Positions 11,434 through 20,815 of a stretch of 64,000 nt of DNA are shown here, piece after piece. Origin of the DNA: Anabaena subtropica FACHB-260 (lineage in GTDB: Bacteria > Cyanobacteriota > Cyanobacteriia > Cyanobacteriales > Nostocaceae); assembly GCF_014697105.1 (NCBI RefSeq), contig NZ_JACJRF010000001.1:167020-231019 (forward strand), read 5' to 3'. The position numbers were made by a program, and so were the translations under genes. Under the pieces are notes generated by a model, which saw only the letters and a program-made list of their open reading frames with translations, was not told where the DNA came from and ran no database searches. Positions within the stretch are counted from its first letter, which is position 1; each line of letters starts with the position of its first letter.

Positions 11434-12606
11434 ATGAACCAGGCTAACAACGTACTCGATAGCATTTATCAGCCTGACCTAGAAATAATGAATCAGCCTG
11501 AAATCGAGTTAGAAGACCTCCTAATTGAAGAAGACGAGGACTTGTTACTCGCTGATGATGGTGACGTTGATGAGTTTTTAGAGCCTCAGTCTGATGAGGA
11601 CGACGCAAAGTCTGGAAAAGCCGCTAAGTCGCGTCGTCGGACACAAAGCAAGAAGAAGCATTACACCGAAGATTCAATTCGCTTGTATTTGCAAGAAATT
11701 GGTCGAATTCGTTTGTTGCGGGCAGATGAAGAGATTGAATTGGCCAGAAAAATTGCGGATTTGCTCGAATTAGAGCGTGTACGCGAGCGACTGTCAGAAA
11801 AGTTGGAACGCGATCCTCGTGATAGTGAATGGGCAGAAGCTGTACAAATACCATTGCCAGCATTCCGTTATCGCCTACACGTTGGCCGCAGAGCAAAAGA
11901 TAAGATGGTGCAGTCAAACTTGCGCCTTGTGGTTTCAATTGCCAAGAAGTACATGAATCGTGGCTTATCATTCCAAGACTTGATTCAGGAAGGTAGCCTT
12001 GGTTTGATTCGCGCGGCTGAGAAGTTCGACCACGAGAAAGGTTATAAGTTCTCCACCTACGCTACTTGGTGGATTCGCCAAGCAATCACCAGAGCGATCG
12101 CTGACCAATCTCGTACTATCCGCCTACCGGTTCACCTTTACGAAACCATCTCCCGAATTAAGAAGACCACCAAGTTGCTCTCTCAAGAAATGGGGCGCAA
12201 ACCTACGGAAGAAGAAATTGCTACTCGCATGGAAATGACCATCGAGAAACTACGGTTTATTGCTAAATCTGCCCAGTTACCAATCTCATTAGAAACACCT
12301 ATTGGTAAAGAAGAAGATTCCCGCTTAGGTGATTTTATCGAATCCGACGGTGAAACCCCAGAAGACCAAGTTTCTAAAAACCTTCTTCGTGAAGATTTAG
12401 AAAAAGTTCTCGATAGCCTCAGCCCTCGTGAACGGGATGTTCTCAGACTCCGCTACGGTCTTGATGACGGCCGCATGAAGACTTTAGAGGAAATTGGGCA
12501 AATTTTCAACGTTACCCGTGAACGGATTCGTCAAATCGAAGCCAAAGCACTCCGTAAATTACGCCACCCCAATCGCAACAGCGTTCTTAAGGAATATATT
12601 CGGTAG
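11434..12606 (+). CDS. sigA: principal RNA polymerase sigma factor SigA (RpoD)
   Basis: The 390-residue group-1 sigma-70 factor directs housekeeping transcription. An acidic N-terminus (Glu/Asp-rich residues 17-60) precedes region 1.2 ([15 protein letters not shown]). Region 2 follows with [31 protein letters not shown] and the -10-binding helix [14 protein letters not shown]. Region 3 comes next, and region 4.2 has the helix-turn-helix [20 protein letters not shown]. Length and sequence fit the Anabaena principal sigma factor. Two upstream Shine-Dalgarno-like runs (AAGGAG, GAGG) precede the ATG. A long leader lies upstream and a strong terminator downstream. Confidence 0.98.
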   Translation: MNQANNVLDSIYQPDLEIMNQPEIELEDLLIEEDEDLLLADDGDVDEFLEPQSDEDDAKSGKAAKSRRRTQSKKKHYTEDSIRLYLQEIGRIRLLRADEEIELARKIADLLELERVRERLSEKLERDPRDSEWAEAVQIPLPAFRYRLHVGRRAKDKMVQSNLRLVVSIAKKYMNRGLSFQDLIQEGSLGLIRAAEKFDHEKGYKFSTYATWWIRQAITRAIADQSRTIRLPVHLYETISRIKKTTKLLSQEMGRKPTEEEIATRMEMTIEKLRFIAKSAQLPISLETPIGKEEDSRLGDFIESDGETPEDQVSKNLLREDLEKVLDSLSPRERDVLRLRYGLDDGRMKTLEEIGQIFNVTRERIRQIEAKALRKLRHPNRNSVLKEYIR

Positions 12607-12614
12607 TCAAAACT

Positions 12615-12674
12615 TAATAGTCACGAGTCAACAGTGAAAACTTGTAAACTTTCACTCTTGACTATGGACTATTA
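12615..12674. repeat. 60-bp hairpin element made of AGTCAAC-type repeats
   Basis: TAATAGTC (12615-12622) pairs with GACTATTA (12667-12674), and AGTCAACAGTGAAA (12626-12639) pairs with TTTCACTCTTGACT (12650-12663) with one mismatch. It lies just after sigA and before its terminator. It shares the AGTCAAC heptamer with elements at 18194-18255 and 58328-58376. Confidence 0.6.
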
Positions 12675-12687
12675 GACAAAAACAATA

Positions 12688-12726
12688 AAAAACCTGGAAG
12701 TGTAAATTTACTTCCAGGTTTTTTGT
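12688..12726 (+). terminator. rho-independent terminator, probably bidirectional
   Basis: A perfect stem AACCTGGAAGT / ACTTCCAGGTT with an A run before and a T run after. It lies between the convergent sigA and hli genes and can serve both. Confidence 0.88.
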
Positions 12727-12755
12727 TTATCTTTTATTATCTATTTTTCTAGGTC

Positions 12756-12935
12756 TTACAGAATACCCCAGAAATGTAGGAAGCCTTGACCAGAGAACAG
12801 TTCAATTAATGTGGCTGCCAAAAAGCCAATCATTGCCAAGCGACCGTTCCAGATTTCGGCTTGGGGAGTGAAACCCCAGCGCCAAGAATTACGGTCTTCA
12901 ACTACTGATGCAGAGATTTTTGTTGTGTCTGTCAT
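12756..12935 (-). CDS. hli: high-light-inducible protein (Hlip/SCP)
   Basis: A 59-residue single-helix member of the CAB/ELIP/HLIP family. The core [20 protein letters not shown] carries the ExxNxRxAM chlorophyll-binding motif (Glu, Asn, Arg), in a single membrane helix of the thylakoid. Such proteins bind chlorophyll and carotenoid and protect photosystem assembly intermediates during light stress. The frame can be read from a GTG at 12944, but the ATG at 12935 has GGAG eight bases upstream and is the better start. It is monocistronic and shares a terminator with sigA. Induction by high light is expected from the family, not shown here. Confidence 0.93.
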   Translation of the reverse strand: MTDTTKISASVVEDRNSWRWGFTPQAEIWNGRLAMIGFLAATLIELFSGQGFLHFWGIL

Positions 12936-13081
12936 GGGTGGCACTCCAAACTGAGTTTGATAAGAATCATTGCCTTATGTAAACTAATATAACAATATTT
13001 TGGGAAAATGCAACATTTGTTTATATTTTTATTGTTATGAATTAATTGTCATAGTTAACGCACTAATAGAAATATAAATAT

Positions 13082-13115
13082 GCTTACAGTAAGGGCTTTA
13101 GCCCTTACTGTAAGC
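13082..13115. repeat. perfect 16-bp palindrome (GTAAGGGCTTTAGCCCTTAC type)
   Basis: GCTTACAGTAAGGGCT (13082-13097) and AGCCCTTACTGTAAGC (13100-13115) are exact inverse arms around two T bases. It lies between the hli gene and the 3' end of the kinase gene. It is related in sequence to the palindromes at 49761-49805 and 51875-51924. Confidence 0.7.
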
Positions 13116-13173
13116 TTTGAAGTAATATGCGCCTCCCTGGGAGACTAAGATTTAATTATTAACGTTGGTCTAC

Positions 13174-14934
13174 TTAGCGAATATTTACTTCTTGTAACTG
13201 AGTCTCAGATTGGACATTGTCAACCTTAACAACAGAATTATGAGCCATCAAAGATTTTGCTCTTTGATTTGCATTGACTACACTATAAGCTACCTTTTGA
13301 CTTTGGGGTTGTGGGCGTAGTTTTTGCGTGTATTCATTGAGTTTAGCCTGAGCCTGATCATAAACAGGAGTACCTTGGGGAATTTTGCGGAGGTACTTGA
13401 CAGCATTATCAAAGTTACCAGCTAATGCTTGTTTACTGGCTTGGTGTAAAAAGTAGGCGGCTCTAATTTGCCGTTTTTGATTATATTCAGTCAGTTTTTT
13501 TTGCACCAAAGCACCAGCAGAACTTTCTTGGGGAATTTGGCGTAAATATTCTAATGCTGAAGAAAAATCTCTAGCCTCGGCTTTAGCATAAGCTTTGGCT
13601 AATAAATCTTTTGTTTCTACTTCAATATTGACATTGGCTTGTTCGACTACATTTTTAATTTTAGATTGCCAATATAAAATATCAGGAACTTCGTTTGCAG
13701 CACTGAGGACATCTGACCATCTACTCTCAAGCAATGCTTGTTCAGCTAATGAATATTGTTTTGCTGCTGTTTGCCATTGTTGTTGCCATTCTTCGATGGT
13801 TGCTTGAGCGTCTGGATATACATTACTATGAGAAGGTATAAGTTTAGCTAAGGCGATCGCTTGTTGCAAGTCACCGTCTTGATATTCTTTTGTCGCTTTA
13901 TATAAAATTTCTGTTTCTGTATTGGCTGGAGAATTACTCAGCAATGAATAAGTTCCCAGTCCCATTACTAAAGTATTAATGGCTAGTCCTACTTTCATTC
14001 CTGTGAGTAGGGGTGATATTTGTTCAGAAGTATCTTCTGGTTGAGTGTTCTCCATTCGCTGTGCGTTGACAACAGGCGCTAGGGAGGTTTCCCATTTCAT
14101 CTGTTGGAGTACACGCAATACCTCACCCGCAGACTGGAAGCGCTCTTGGAAATTGTAGCGGATCATTTGGCTGAGAATAGCAGCTAGATAGTCACTAACT
14201 GGTGTATCAGCAGAACGCCAAATCATCTCATTAGTATTAGGATCTACTTTTAATTGCAGTGGTTCTAAACCAGTTAACGCCTGGATAGTAATCATTCCTA
14301 GAGCATAAATATCACTATTGATCTGGGTTTGACCAATAAATTGCTCTGGCGGTATGTATCCCAAGGAAGTAGCAGGAACTTGATAGATAGATAATTGTTC
14401 ATCTATGCCAAAATTGACTGACTGGATAGAACCAAAGTCAATTAAAACTAATTTGCCATTAACAGAACGCCTAATTAAATTCTCTGGTTTAATATCGCAA
14501 TGGATGACACCTTGCGAATGCACAAATTCTAAAATATTTAACGCATCTTCTAAAAATGTAATAACTTCATTCTCGCGCCACAGAGAACCCCAATTTTTCG
14601 CAATTGGCAATTCCGCAGTTAAAGCGTGTCCGGCGATGTACTCTTGCACTAAGTAGAAGCGCTCATTTTCCTCAAAACAAGCGATGAAGTTGGGAATTTG
14701 GGGATGTTGTCCCAAATGTTTGAGGGTTTCAGTTTCTGTCAAAAAACGTAATCTGATTGTATCTAAGTGGCTAGAGTGGAAACTGTTAACTTTAAGTTGT
14801 TTAACAACACATTTAGGTTGATGTGGGTAATTGATATCTACAGCAATGTATGTTTGTCCAAATACTCCTGAACCCAGGTTTTGGACAATTTGGTAGCGTG
14901 CTTGCAGTACTTTACCGATCATGTGGTGGTTCAT
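13174..14934 (-). CDS. membrane-anchored Ser/Thr protein kinase with C-terminal repeats
   Basis: This 586-residue protein has an N-terminal eukaryotic-type kinase domain (about 14-275): Gly loop LGSGVFGQTYIAV, Lys45 in CVVKQLK, catalytic loop HCDIKPEN with Asp147, and DFG at 166-168. A predicted membrane helix follows at about 311-332. The C-terminal 250 residues contain repeats of the pattern ...A.YLR.IPQ..........KL.EY.QK..., seen at least twice (SALEYLRQIPQE and NAVKYLRKIPQG). The layout suggests a cytoplasmic kinase with an extracytoplasmic sensor of TPR-like helices. All catalytic residues are present. Neighbours do not reveal the signal or targets. Confidence 0.92.
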   Translation of the reverse strand: MNHHMIGKVLQARYQIVQNLGSGVFGQTYIAVDINYPHQPKCVVKQLKVNSFHSSHLDTIRLRFLTETETLKHLGQHPQIPNFIACFEENERFYLVQEYIAGHALTAELPIAKNWGSLWRENEVITFLEDALNILEFVHSQGVIHCDIKPENLIRRSVNGKLVLIDFGSIQSVNFGIDEQLSIYQVPATSLGYIPPEQFIGQTQINSDIYALGMITIQALTGLEPLQLKVDPNTNEMIWRSADTPVSDYLAAILSQMIRYNFQERFQSAGEVLRVLQQMKWETSLAPVVNAQRMENTQPEDTSEQISPLLTGMKVGLAINTLVMGLGTYSLLSNSPANTETEILYKATKEYQDGDLQQAIALAKLIPSHSNVYPDAQATIEEWQQQWQTAAKQYSLAEQALLESRWSDVLSAANEVPDILYWQSKIKNVVEQANVNIEVETKDLLAKAYAKAEARDFSSALEYLRQIPQESSAGALVQKKLTEYNQKRQIRAAYFLHQASKQALAGNFDNAVKYLRKIPQGTPVYDQAQAKLNEYTQKLRPQPQSQKVAYSVVNANQRAKSLMAHNSVVKVDNVQSETQLQEVNIR

Positions 14935-15168
14935 GAGCTGGTTACTGAGTTAGTCCTTATATAAGTATTCTTTTTATTGTCTGCTGTTTCCGGAATAGCT
15001 AAAAGACAAATTACTCTAACGTAGAGTCTGAAAATGTCAGCTTAGTTCCTTAAGTATTGTTACTCTCAGTAAAAATGATTCTAATACTAAAACTGCCACC
15101 AGTCCTAAGTTAGTTGTAGAGTGGGAAATATACTGAATAAGTGCTTAATAAGTGACAAAGTATAAAAT

Positions 15169-16722
15169 CTAACTATTAGCTTTTTCATCATGTTCCACTA
15201 CTTCAGATTTATCTGTTAACGGTTTGACAACTCGTGCGATCGCTTCCTGCACAAATGCTTTAATAAACTCATCCCGGCGATTCATCTGAAACTGTTTCTG
15301 CACTACTTCCGTCATCCCACCATCACCCCAATCTTGGTCATGGCGAAAATATTCAATAAAACTCTTACCTGCTATTCTGGTTAAATAAGCAGCTGTTACC
15401 CCTTGAATGGCTTTTCCAATTACAAAGGTGGCAACATTAAGTTGTAAAGCCGTACTCAGTAATTGAATTGCACCCTTAACAATACCCAAACTGGCAATAG
15501 TTTTAGCTAGAGAAAGGGCTAACTCCCGTCCCCGTTCCATGTTTAATTCACAGCCGTAGACTTTGCCAATTTCTACAACCATTTGGGCATTGACCGCCGC
15601 CGTTGCCAGTAAATCTACTACAGGTAAAGGCGTAACTGATACTACACCTGCCCCAATCCACTGAAAACGCTCGACAATTTTATCAGCTTGACGACGACGT
15701 TGTGCGTCGATGAGTTTGCGGGCTTCTTCTCCCAAACGCAGAGATTGCAAAAGAATATTATCCGCCACCAAATCCTCACCCTCAGCCCGTAAAATCGCCG
15801 CCATCCGCCGCAGTAAGGGGATAATATCTGGTTCTGGTTGGAAAGGTTCCCCTGTTTCTAATTGTGCAGCTTCAGGATTAGCAGCGATCGCTACGACATC
15901 ATTTGTAGCAATAAATCCCAACACCCGTTGACGTAACCTTGCCAAAATCACCTCTTTATCTTCATCTGTATAGAGGTCGGTTTTATTGAGGACTAAGAGC
16001 GATCGCTTACCAATTTCCGCTAAACTCTTTAAAGGTTCGTATTCTGACCGTCTTAAGTCATTATCCACCACAAACAACAGTAAATCTGCCTCTGTTGCCA
16101 ATTCTCTGGCTAATTGTTCTCGTTCTGTTCCCGCCACCCCAGCCTCTAAAATCCCTGGCGTATCTGTAATTAAAATCTTCCTTTCTAAGCCTTTCAACCG
16201 CAAACAATAAGTTTCTCCGACTTGGGTTGTCCCCATTGGTGCATCTACTTTACCTACCATCCGTCCCATAATCGCATTGACCAAGGAAGTTTTTCCTGCA
16301 CTCCCTGTACCAAAAACCACTACTTGAATTTCCCCCCTTGCTAAGTTGGTTTCGATCTCCTGAGAACGACTTAATAAAGCCTGTCGTGTAACTTCATCCT
16401 GAATTTGGGCTACCTGTTGCCGCACAGCCTGTAAGGTAGTAGAAGCTGCATCAGACTTAGCCGCAGGAATTTGTGCTGCTGTCACTCGCCTACGATTGCT
16501 ACGGGAGCGTTGTTCACCAGCCTGCAACATCATGACGTAATAAATAAAGGCAGCAACTAAGCAGCCAATAAGAACAATCAGCAGCAACAACAGCAAATTA
16601 CCCAGCAGTGGCGAATAAGATAACTGCCAGTAAAGGCGCGATAGGGAATCAATCAGCCACAGGGCAAGTCCCAATATAACAATTAAACCAACAATCAGCG
16701 TGACTATGCGCGACAGAGGCAT
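15169..16722 (-). CDS. membrane-associated Era-like GTPase with DUF697 domain
   Basis: The 517-residue protein starts with two hydrophobic helices (about 7-25 and 40-65). A GTPase domain (about 130-310) follows with P-loop FGTGSAGKTSLVNAIMG, the switch Thr segment APMGTTQVGETY, DTPG (G3) and LNKTDLY (G4). The C-terminal part (about 340-490) is a DUF697-type region with hydrophobic segments such as VVSVTPLPVVDLLATAAVNAQ. Such proteins are widespread in cyanobacteria and likely act at a membrane, but their role is unknown. It has a G1-to-G4 set compatible with GTP hydrolysis. The gene is monocistronic by spacing. The ATG at 16722 gives the complete first membrane helix. Confidence 0.88.
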   Translation of the reverse strand: MPLSRIVTLIVGLIVILGLALWLIDSLSRLYWQLSYSPLLGNLLLLLLIVLIGCLVAAFIYYVMMLQAGEQRSRSNRRRVTAAQIPAAKSDAASTTLQAVRQQVAQIQDEVTRQALLSRSQEIETNLARGEIQVVVFGTGSAGKTSLVNAIMGRMVGKVDAPMGTTQVGETYCLRLKGLERKILITDTPGILEAGVAGTEREQLARELATEADLLLFVVDNDLRRSEYEPLKSLAEIGKRSLLVLNKTDLYTDEDKEVILARLRQRVLGFIATNDVVAIAANPEAAQLETGEPFQPEPDIIPLLRRMAAILRAEGEDLVADNILLQSLRLGEEARKLIDAQRRRQADKIVERFQWIGAGVVSVTPLPVVDLLATAAVNAQMVVEIGKVYGCELNMERGRELALSLAKTIASLGIVKGAIQLLSTALQLNVATFVIGKAIQGVTAAYLTRIAGKSFIEYFRHDQDWGDGGMTEVVQKQFQMNRRDEFIKAFVQEAIARVVKPLTDKSEVVEHDEKANS

Positions 16723-17093
16723 GGGTGGCGACGGTAAAGATTAAATAGGCAGATGCTTCTAATCTTAATAGTTTCAGTATTTTTCACCAGAGTACAACAA
16801 GCAACTTTATCAGCAGTCAAAAGTAATAGTAGTATTAAAGTCGTTTAATAATTCCACAATAAATACTTAGTTATATAGAAAATTTATCCATTATCAACAG
16901 GTGAGAAAGACTATATGTGACGAAATCACTTAAAATTAAGTAATTTACTTTTTATATCTTAGTATTATAACAAATCAGTGTACACTCAAAAGATGATTTG
17001 CGGCTATGCTCCTACTCCGCAGCAATTTTCCATAAACTAGTGCAGTGCAGCGTAAATAAACATACCATTTTAAATCGCGTAAAAGTCCATTCC
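16723..17093. other. intergenic region without visible features
   Basis: These 371 AT-rich bases lie upstream of the GTPase gene and downstream of the pentapeptide gene, both on the minus strand. A weak hairpin (TGCGG/CCGCA, near 17000-17025) is the only structure I see. No gene or RNA can be supported. Confidence 0.55.
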
Positions 17094-17807
17094 TCAATCA
17101 TGTACTGTTCCATCAGGCATAATTGCTCCTCGTAGTTCAGCATCTGTGAGAATTGTTCCGGTTAAGTCTGCTCCTTGCAGATTTGCTTTTCGTAAAATGG
17201 CACTATCCAAATTTGCGTAACTCAAATCTGCATTTTGCAAACTAGCACCACTTAAATCAGCCGCCAGATTCCCCCACTGTATTGTTCGGCCAAAATTTGC
17301 TCGACACAACTTTGCCCCATCTAAATTGGCGTGATGCAGGGAAGCAGATCTCAGGTCAGCATAGCTTAAATCTGCCCCAGTAAATATCACATATCCTAAA
17401 TCTGTACGCTGGTTGGAACTGGGACGCAAGTCTGCTTGAAATAGTAAGGAACGTGAGAGATTGGCACTGTTCAAATTAGCACCACACAAACTAGCTTTAA
17501 TTAAATTGGCTTCTTCCAAACGAGTCTTAACTAATTTTGCACCAGTTAAATCTGCTTCTCGAAGAATAGCGCGATACAAATCTGCATGACTCAAGTCTAT
17601 TCCCCAAAGGATGGCTTCGCTCAAATCCGCTTCTTGTAAACAGGTGTGGCTGAAGTTGCTTTTACCAAGTCGTGTCTGACGTAAATCGGCATAGCTCAAA
17701 TCTGCGCCTGTGAGGGTTGCATTTGTTAACTCTACTTCTTGCAGATTGACTCGCTGAAAGTTACGTTTGCCAGCAGCATAAAGTTTAAGAATTTCACCCA
17801 CATCCAT
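17094..17807 (-). CDS. pentapeptide-repeat protein
   Basis: The 237-residue protein is built almost wholly of A(D/N)Lxx pentapeptide repeats from about residue 20 to 230 (for example ANLIKASLCGANLNSANLSR), forming a right-handed quadrilateral beta helix. The N-terminus MDVGEILKLYAAGKRNF is a common cap in cyanobacterial members. An irregular stretch (RPSSNQRTDLGYVIF, about 127-141) interrupts the repeats and may form a loop. There is no signal peptide, so it is probably cytoplasmic. Function of cyanobacterial members is mostly unknown; some pentapeptide proteins elsewhere mimic DNA and bind gyrase, but nothing here shows that. Confidence 0.93.
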   Translation of the reverse strand: MDVGEILKLYAAGKRNFQRVNLQEVELTNATLTGADLSYADLRQTRLGKSNFSHTCLQEADLSEAILWGIDLSHADLYRAILREADLTGAKLVKTRLEEANLIKASLCGANLNSANLSRSLLFQADLRPSSNQRTDLGYVIFTGADLSYADLRSASLHHANLDGAKLCRANFGRTIQWGNLAADLSGASLQNADLSYANLDSAILRKANLQGADLTGTILTDAELRGAIMPDGTVHD

Positions 17808-17930
17808 AAATAATTAAAAATTTAAAAATTAATCAATTTCAATTCAAAGGGTATGATACCAACTCTTTAAATTTGTTTTCCTGTAATTCCCGTATTTTCT
17901 AGATGCCCCTGTCTAGTATTTATCGCCATG

Positions 17931-18180
17931 TTAGATTTCAATGGTATGAGGTTGGATGAATTCTGTCATCAGTTCTGCGACGGATATGATGCCCTGGTTG
18001 TAGCCAACATTCGTTCCCGAAAATATTAAACCATGTTCTACGTCTTTAGAAAATTGGCGTTTTATCGTGAAGTGCTTTCAGACTCTGTGTTTGTTGTAGT
18101 AAACGCTGACTGATGCGATCGCATACTAACTCACAAAGTTCAAATATCATGGGGTCAGTATTATAACTAAATACAATTAA
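17931..18180 (-). pseudogene. 3' remnant of a flavin-dependent NPD/PfaD-like oxidoreductase gene
   Basis: Read on the minus strand, 18180-18045 encodes DPMIFELCELVCDRISQR and continues to a stop. A second frame resumes with QFSKDVEHGLIFSGTN and ends in ISVAELMTEFIQPHTIEI before the TAA at 17931-17933. Joining the two frames gives a continuous segment, so a frameshift near 18045-18080 has broken the gene. The end resembles the C-terminus of nitronate-monooxygenase/PfaD-type flavoproteins (GLIFSGTN followed by ISVAELM). The 5' portion is gone and is replaced by a hairpin repeat at 18194-18255. The family assignment is from memory of such C-termini and is tentative. Confidence 0.45.
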
Positions 18181-18193
18181 AGTTTGTTGTAAG

Positions 18194-18255
18194 TAGTCAA
18201 CAGTCAACAGTTAAAGGTTCTGCACTATGAACTGTTGACTATGGACTGTTGACTA
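18194..18255. repeat. hairpin element of AGTCAAC heptamers ending in the crtO stop codon
   Basis: TAGTCAACAGTCAACAGTT (18194-18212) faces AACTGTTGACT (18230-18240) plus ATGGACTGTTGACTA (18241-18255). The two arms are inverse copies that differ by one extra heptamer. The last three bases (18253-18255) are the stop codon of crtO. Confidence 0.65.
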
Positions 18256-19950
18256 TTGATTAATCCCAAACACCGACCCAACCGTTGACTTAATTGAATC
18301 CCTAGCATCCTTGAGAGTCTGAGTAATGGGATGCTTCGTTTGTAAAAATACCCGCGCACAGTTACGTCCTGGCATTCCTGAAATCGAACCACCAGGATGA
18401 GTTCCTGCACCAGTCAGAAACAGATTGTCAATGGGGGTTTTGTAGTTTGCTATTTCTGGCAAGGGGCGGAAAAAGACCATTTGATCCAAGGTCATGTCAA
18501 TATGGTAGTAATTGCCTTTGTATGCACCTAATCTTTCACCCAATTCTGCTGGACTTTCTACACGACGGGCAATAGTTGCGGTTTTGACGTTTGGGGCATA
18601 AGTTGCCAATTTATCAACTACCTTGTCTGCAACTTGGTTTTTCAATTCATCTGTCCAACCAGTACCTTTCAAACCAGAACCTTCTGCACCAGCGATTTGA
18701 TAAGGCGCAAAAAATTCAATCCACACTGTATGTTTGCCTGGAGGTGCTAAAGTGGGGTCGAGATAACTAGGCATGACTACATACATTGATGGGTCAGCAT
18801 CGGGTATTTCCCCCAAGGTACATTTACTATGTGCTTGTTCCACATGAGTAACAGAATCAGCAATTAAGATAGACCCAACTAAATATTCATCTTTATGGGC
18901 GTGGAAGGGAAAGCGGAGGGGTTCATCTAACGCCAAATCTATCTTGAGGATGGTTTCATTATTGTTGACAATGCGGCGTTCCAATCTTTCCCATAAATCT
19001 GGGTCTGCTGAATCCACATCGCTTTTATCGGTCATTTCTAAAAACAACCGTTTAGCGTCGATATTAGAAATCACACCATATTTAGCACGATATTCTTGGC
19101 CACCAGCCACCCGCACACCGACAGCTTTACCATCATCAATCAAAACTTTGTCAACGTGTTGGTCGGTGAGAATCACACCACCTTTACTTATAACCAAATT
19201 CACCAAAGCTTTTACCAATGCGCCAGTACCGCCGCGAGGTCTAGCCATACCAGGGTTATGACGCATCGCCATCATGATTGCACCAATGGCTATGGTTTTT
19301 TGGGATGGTGGCGCACCTAGTTCTGATGCTAGTCTTGCTAGGGGTGCTTTGAGAAATTCCGAATCAAACCACTCGTTGAGAATATCTTCAGCACTGGTCA
19401 ACATATTCCGAACAAAGTCCAGGGTTTTGTTGGGAGAACCTATGACTGAAAATAAATCTTTAAATTTTGTGATGTCGTAGTTACCGAGTATATCTATGAT
19501 TGATTTAGGCGGAGCATTAAACATAGGAATCATTGCACCTATTGCCCGTTGCCAATATTCAGTAAACTCGGCGTATTTTTTAGCATCACGTTCACTATAA
19601 CGGGCAATTTCTGCACAAGTCTTTTCTAAAGATTTATGAGCTAAAAAGTACTTACCGTCAGGATGAGGACAGAAAACGACTGGATCACATTCTAGATATT
19701 CTAAGCCGTATTTTCCCAATTCTAATTCTTCAACTACTGGCCCCAAATGTATAAATTCGTGATCGATCGCACACAAGTTAAATAGAAACCCAGGTGCTTC
19801 TTTGGGTAAACACTCCTCTGTTGTGGCTGCACCGCCAGGAACAGGACGCTTTTCCAGTAGCAGGACACTATAGCCAGCCTTTAGCAAATAAGCAGCACAA
19901 ACTAGCCCGTTATGTCCAGCACCGATAATTACAACATCATACTCTTGCAT
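18253..19950 (-). CDS. crtO: beta-carotene ketolase, CrtO type
   Basis: CrtO introduces the 4-keto group into beta-carotene, giving echinenone. The 565-residue protein has the Rossmann FAD motif VVIIGAGHNGLVCAAYL at residues 6-22, VPGGAATTEE, the CrtO signature AIDHEFI.LGP, and near the C-terminus GAGTHPGGSISGMPGRNCAR, which binds FAD. Overall it closely follows the known Synechocystis CrtO sequence. The frame opens at a TTG (19965), but the ATG at 19950 puts the FAD motif at the usual distance from the N-terminus. The last codon lies in a hairpin repeat, so the native C-terminal tail may have been altered by repeat insertion. It seems monocistronic. Confidence 0.93.
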   Translation of the reverse strand: MQEYDVVIIGAGHNGLVCAAYLLKAGYSVLLLEKRPVPGGAATTEECLPKEAPGFLFNLCAIDHEFIHLGPVVEELELGKYGLEYLECDPVVFCPHPDGKYFLAHKSLEKTCAEIARYSERDAKKYAEFTEYWQRAIGAMIPMFNAPPKSIIDILGNYDITKFKDLFSVIGSPNKTLDFVRNMLTSAEDILNEWFDSEFLKAPLARLASELGAPPSQKTIAIGAIMMAMRHNPGMARPRGGTGALVKALVNLVISKGGVILTDQHVDKVLIDDGKAVGVRVAGGQEYRAKYGVISNIDAKRLFLEMTDKSDVDSADPDLWERLERRIVNNNETILKIDLALDEPLRFPFHAHKDEYLVGSILIADSVTHVEQAHSKCTLGEIPDADPSMYVVMPSYLDPTLAPPGKHTVWIEFFAPYQIAGAEGSGLKGTGWTDELKNQVADKVVDKLATYAPNVKTATIARRVESPAELGERLGAYKGNYYHIDMTLDQMVFFRPLPEIANYKTPIDNLFLTGAGTHPGGSISGMPGRNCARVFLQTKHPITQTLKDARDSIKSTVGSVFGINQ

Positions 19951-20047
19951 ATTTGTTATTTGCAAATAAAGTGGCTTGGTAATATGAAAAAGGGTAACAA
20001 AGAAATGACAACCTTGATAATCAATAGTAACTAAAACTCAGGTATTT

Positions 20048-20815
20048 TTAATGCTGTGAATTATTATTACCTATGACTGACTCAGGGATTTGCATAACAT
20101 TAACTTCTAATGATAAAATTAATATTCCTTGACGCATTTCCATATTTTTAATACAAATTTTCATGTCTTCCCAAACAAAATAAGGAAGATTTACTAGATA
20201 CTTGGCTTTTTGCATCAAGGAGGTAACTAATTCTAAAGAAACTCCTTTCCCTTGAGTACAATGAAAGCTCTCTAGCATTATAGGTTGTGAGGCAGTGCGA
20301 GGGCGAATCATGGCAGTAAAACCTAATAGTTGACTATTATTTTTTTGTTTTAATAATAAATTTCCTCGAAAACCCATTTGATAATTACTAGGTAAAAATA
20401 TTTGGATATGTTCCATTTCAAAATTGACAATTTCTCCATCTACATCCAAGTCAAAATTTTGCATTAACTTGCGAGTAAAATCTGAAGTAAGGGCGGAGTT
20501 AATATCTGCTTCGGAGAGGATAACACGAGCAGCTAAATTTACAGGCTTATCTAGTTGAATATCTCCAAAAATGGCGCTTAGAGGGTTGATAGCAATACTA
20601 TCGGTCTTGACTTGGATTTCTTGGACGCGAATATTTTGTTTAGTGACCAAGCCTTGACCAGCAACTGTAACACCATCTGCTTGTCCCTGCACTACTTTTA
20701 AAATGTCAGTTTGTACATAAATATCAATTTGTTCGGCTGTATCTAGCTGATTAAATATACTTCTTTCAGCTACTTGGGATATTAAATGCTCTTCCAAATT
20801 TTGCTTGTCTGGCAT
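20048..20815 (-). CDS. DUF2993 (LmeA-like) protein
   Basis: With the ATG at 20815 the protein has 255 residues and begins MPDKQNLEEHLISQVAE. An upstream in-frame ATG (20899) would add 28 residues of unrelated sequence and is less likely. The body resembles DUF2993: an amphipathic start, ADGVTVAGQGLVTKQNIRVQEI with alternating hydrophobic residues, and SAIFGDIQLDKPVNLAARVILSEADINSALTSDF. This fold is related to lipid-binding tubular proteins (LmeA in mycobacteria). No signal peptide is seen at the preferred start. Cyanobacteria carry several copies of unknown role; a lipid-handling role is inference. Confidence 0.82.
   Translation of the reverse strand: MPDKQNLEEHLISQVAERSIFNQLDTAEQIDIYVQTDILKVVQGQADGVTVAGQGLVTKQNIRVQEIQVKTDSIAINPLSAIFGDIQLDKPVNLAARVILSEADINSALTSDFTRKLMQNFDLDVDGEIVNFEMEHIQIFLPSNYQMGFRGNLLLKQKNNSQLLGFTAMIRPRTASQPIMLESFHCTQGKGVSLELVTSLMQKAKYLVNLPYFVWEDMKICIKNMEMRQGILILSLEVNVMQIPESVIGNNNSQH

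Noticed and set aside
12936..13030. HLR1-like high-light promoter motif upstream of hli
   Set aside because: Only one TTTACA-like half is visible; the required second half at the right spacing is not.
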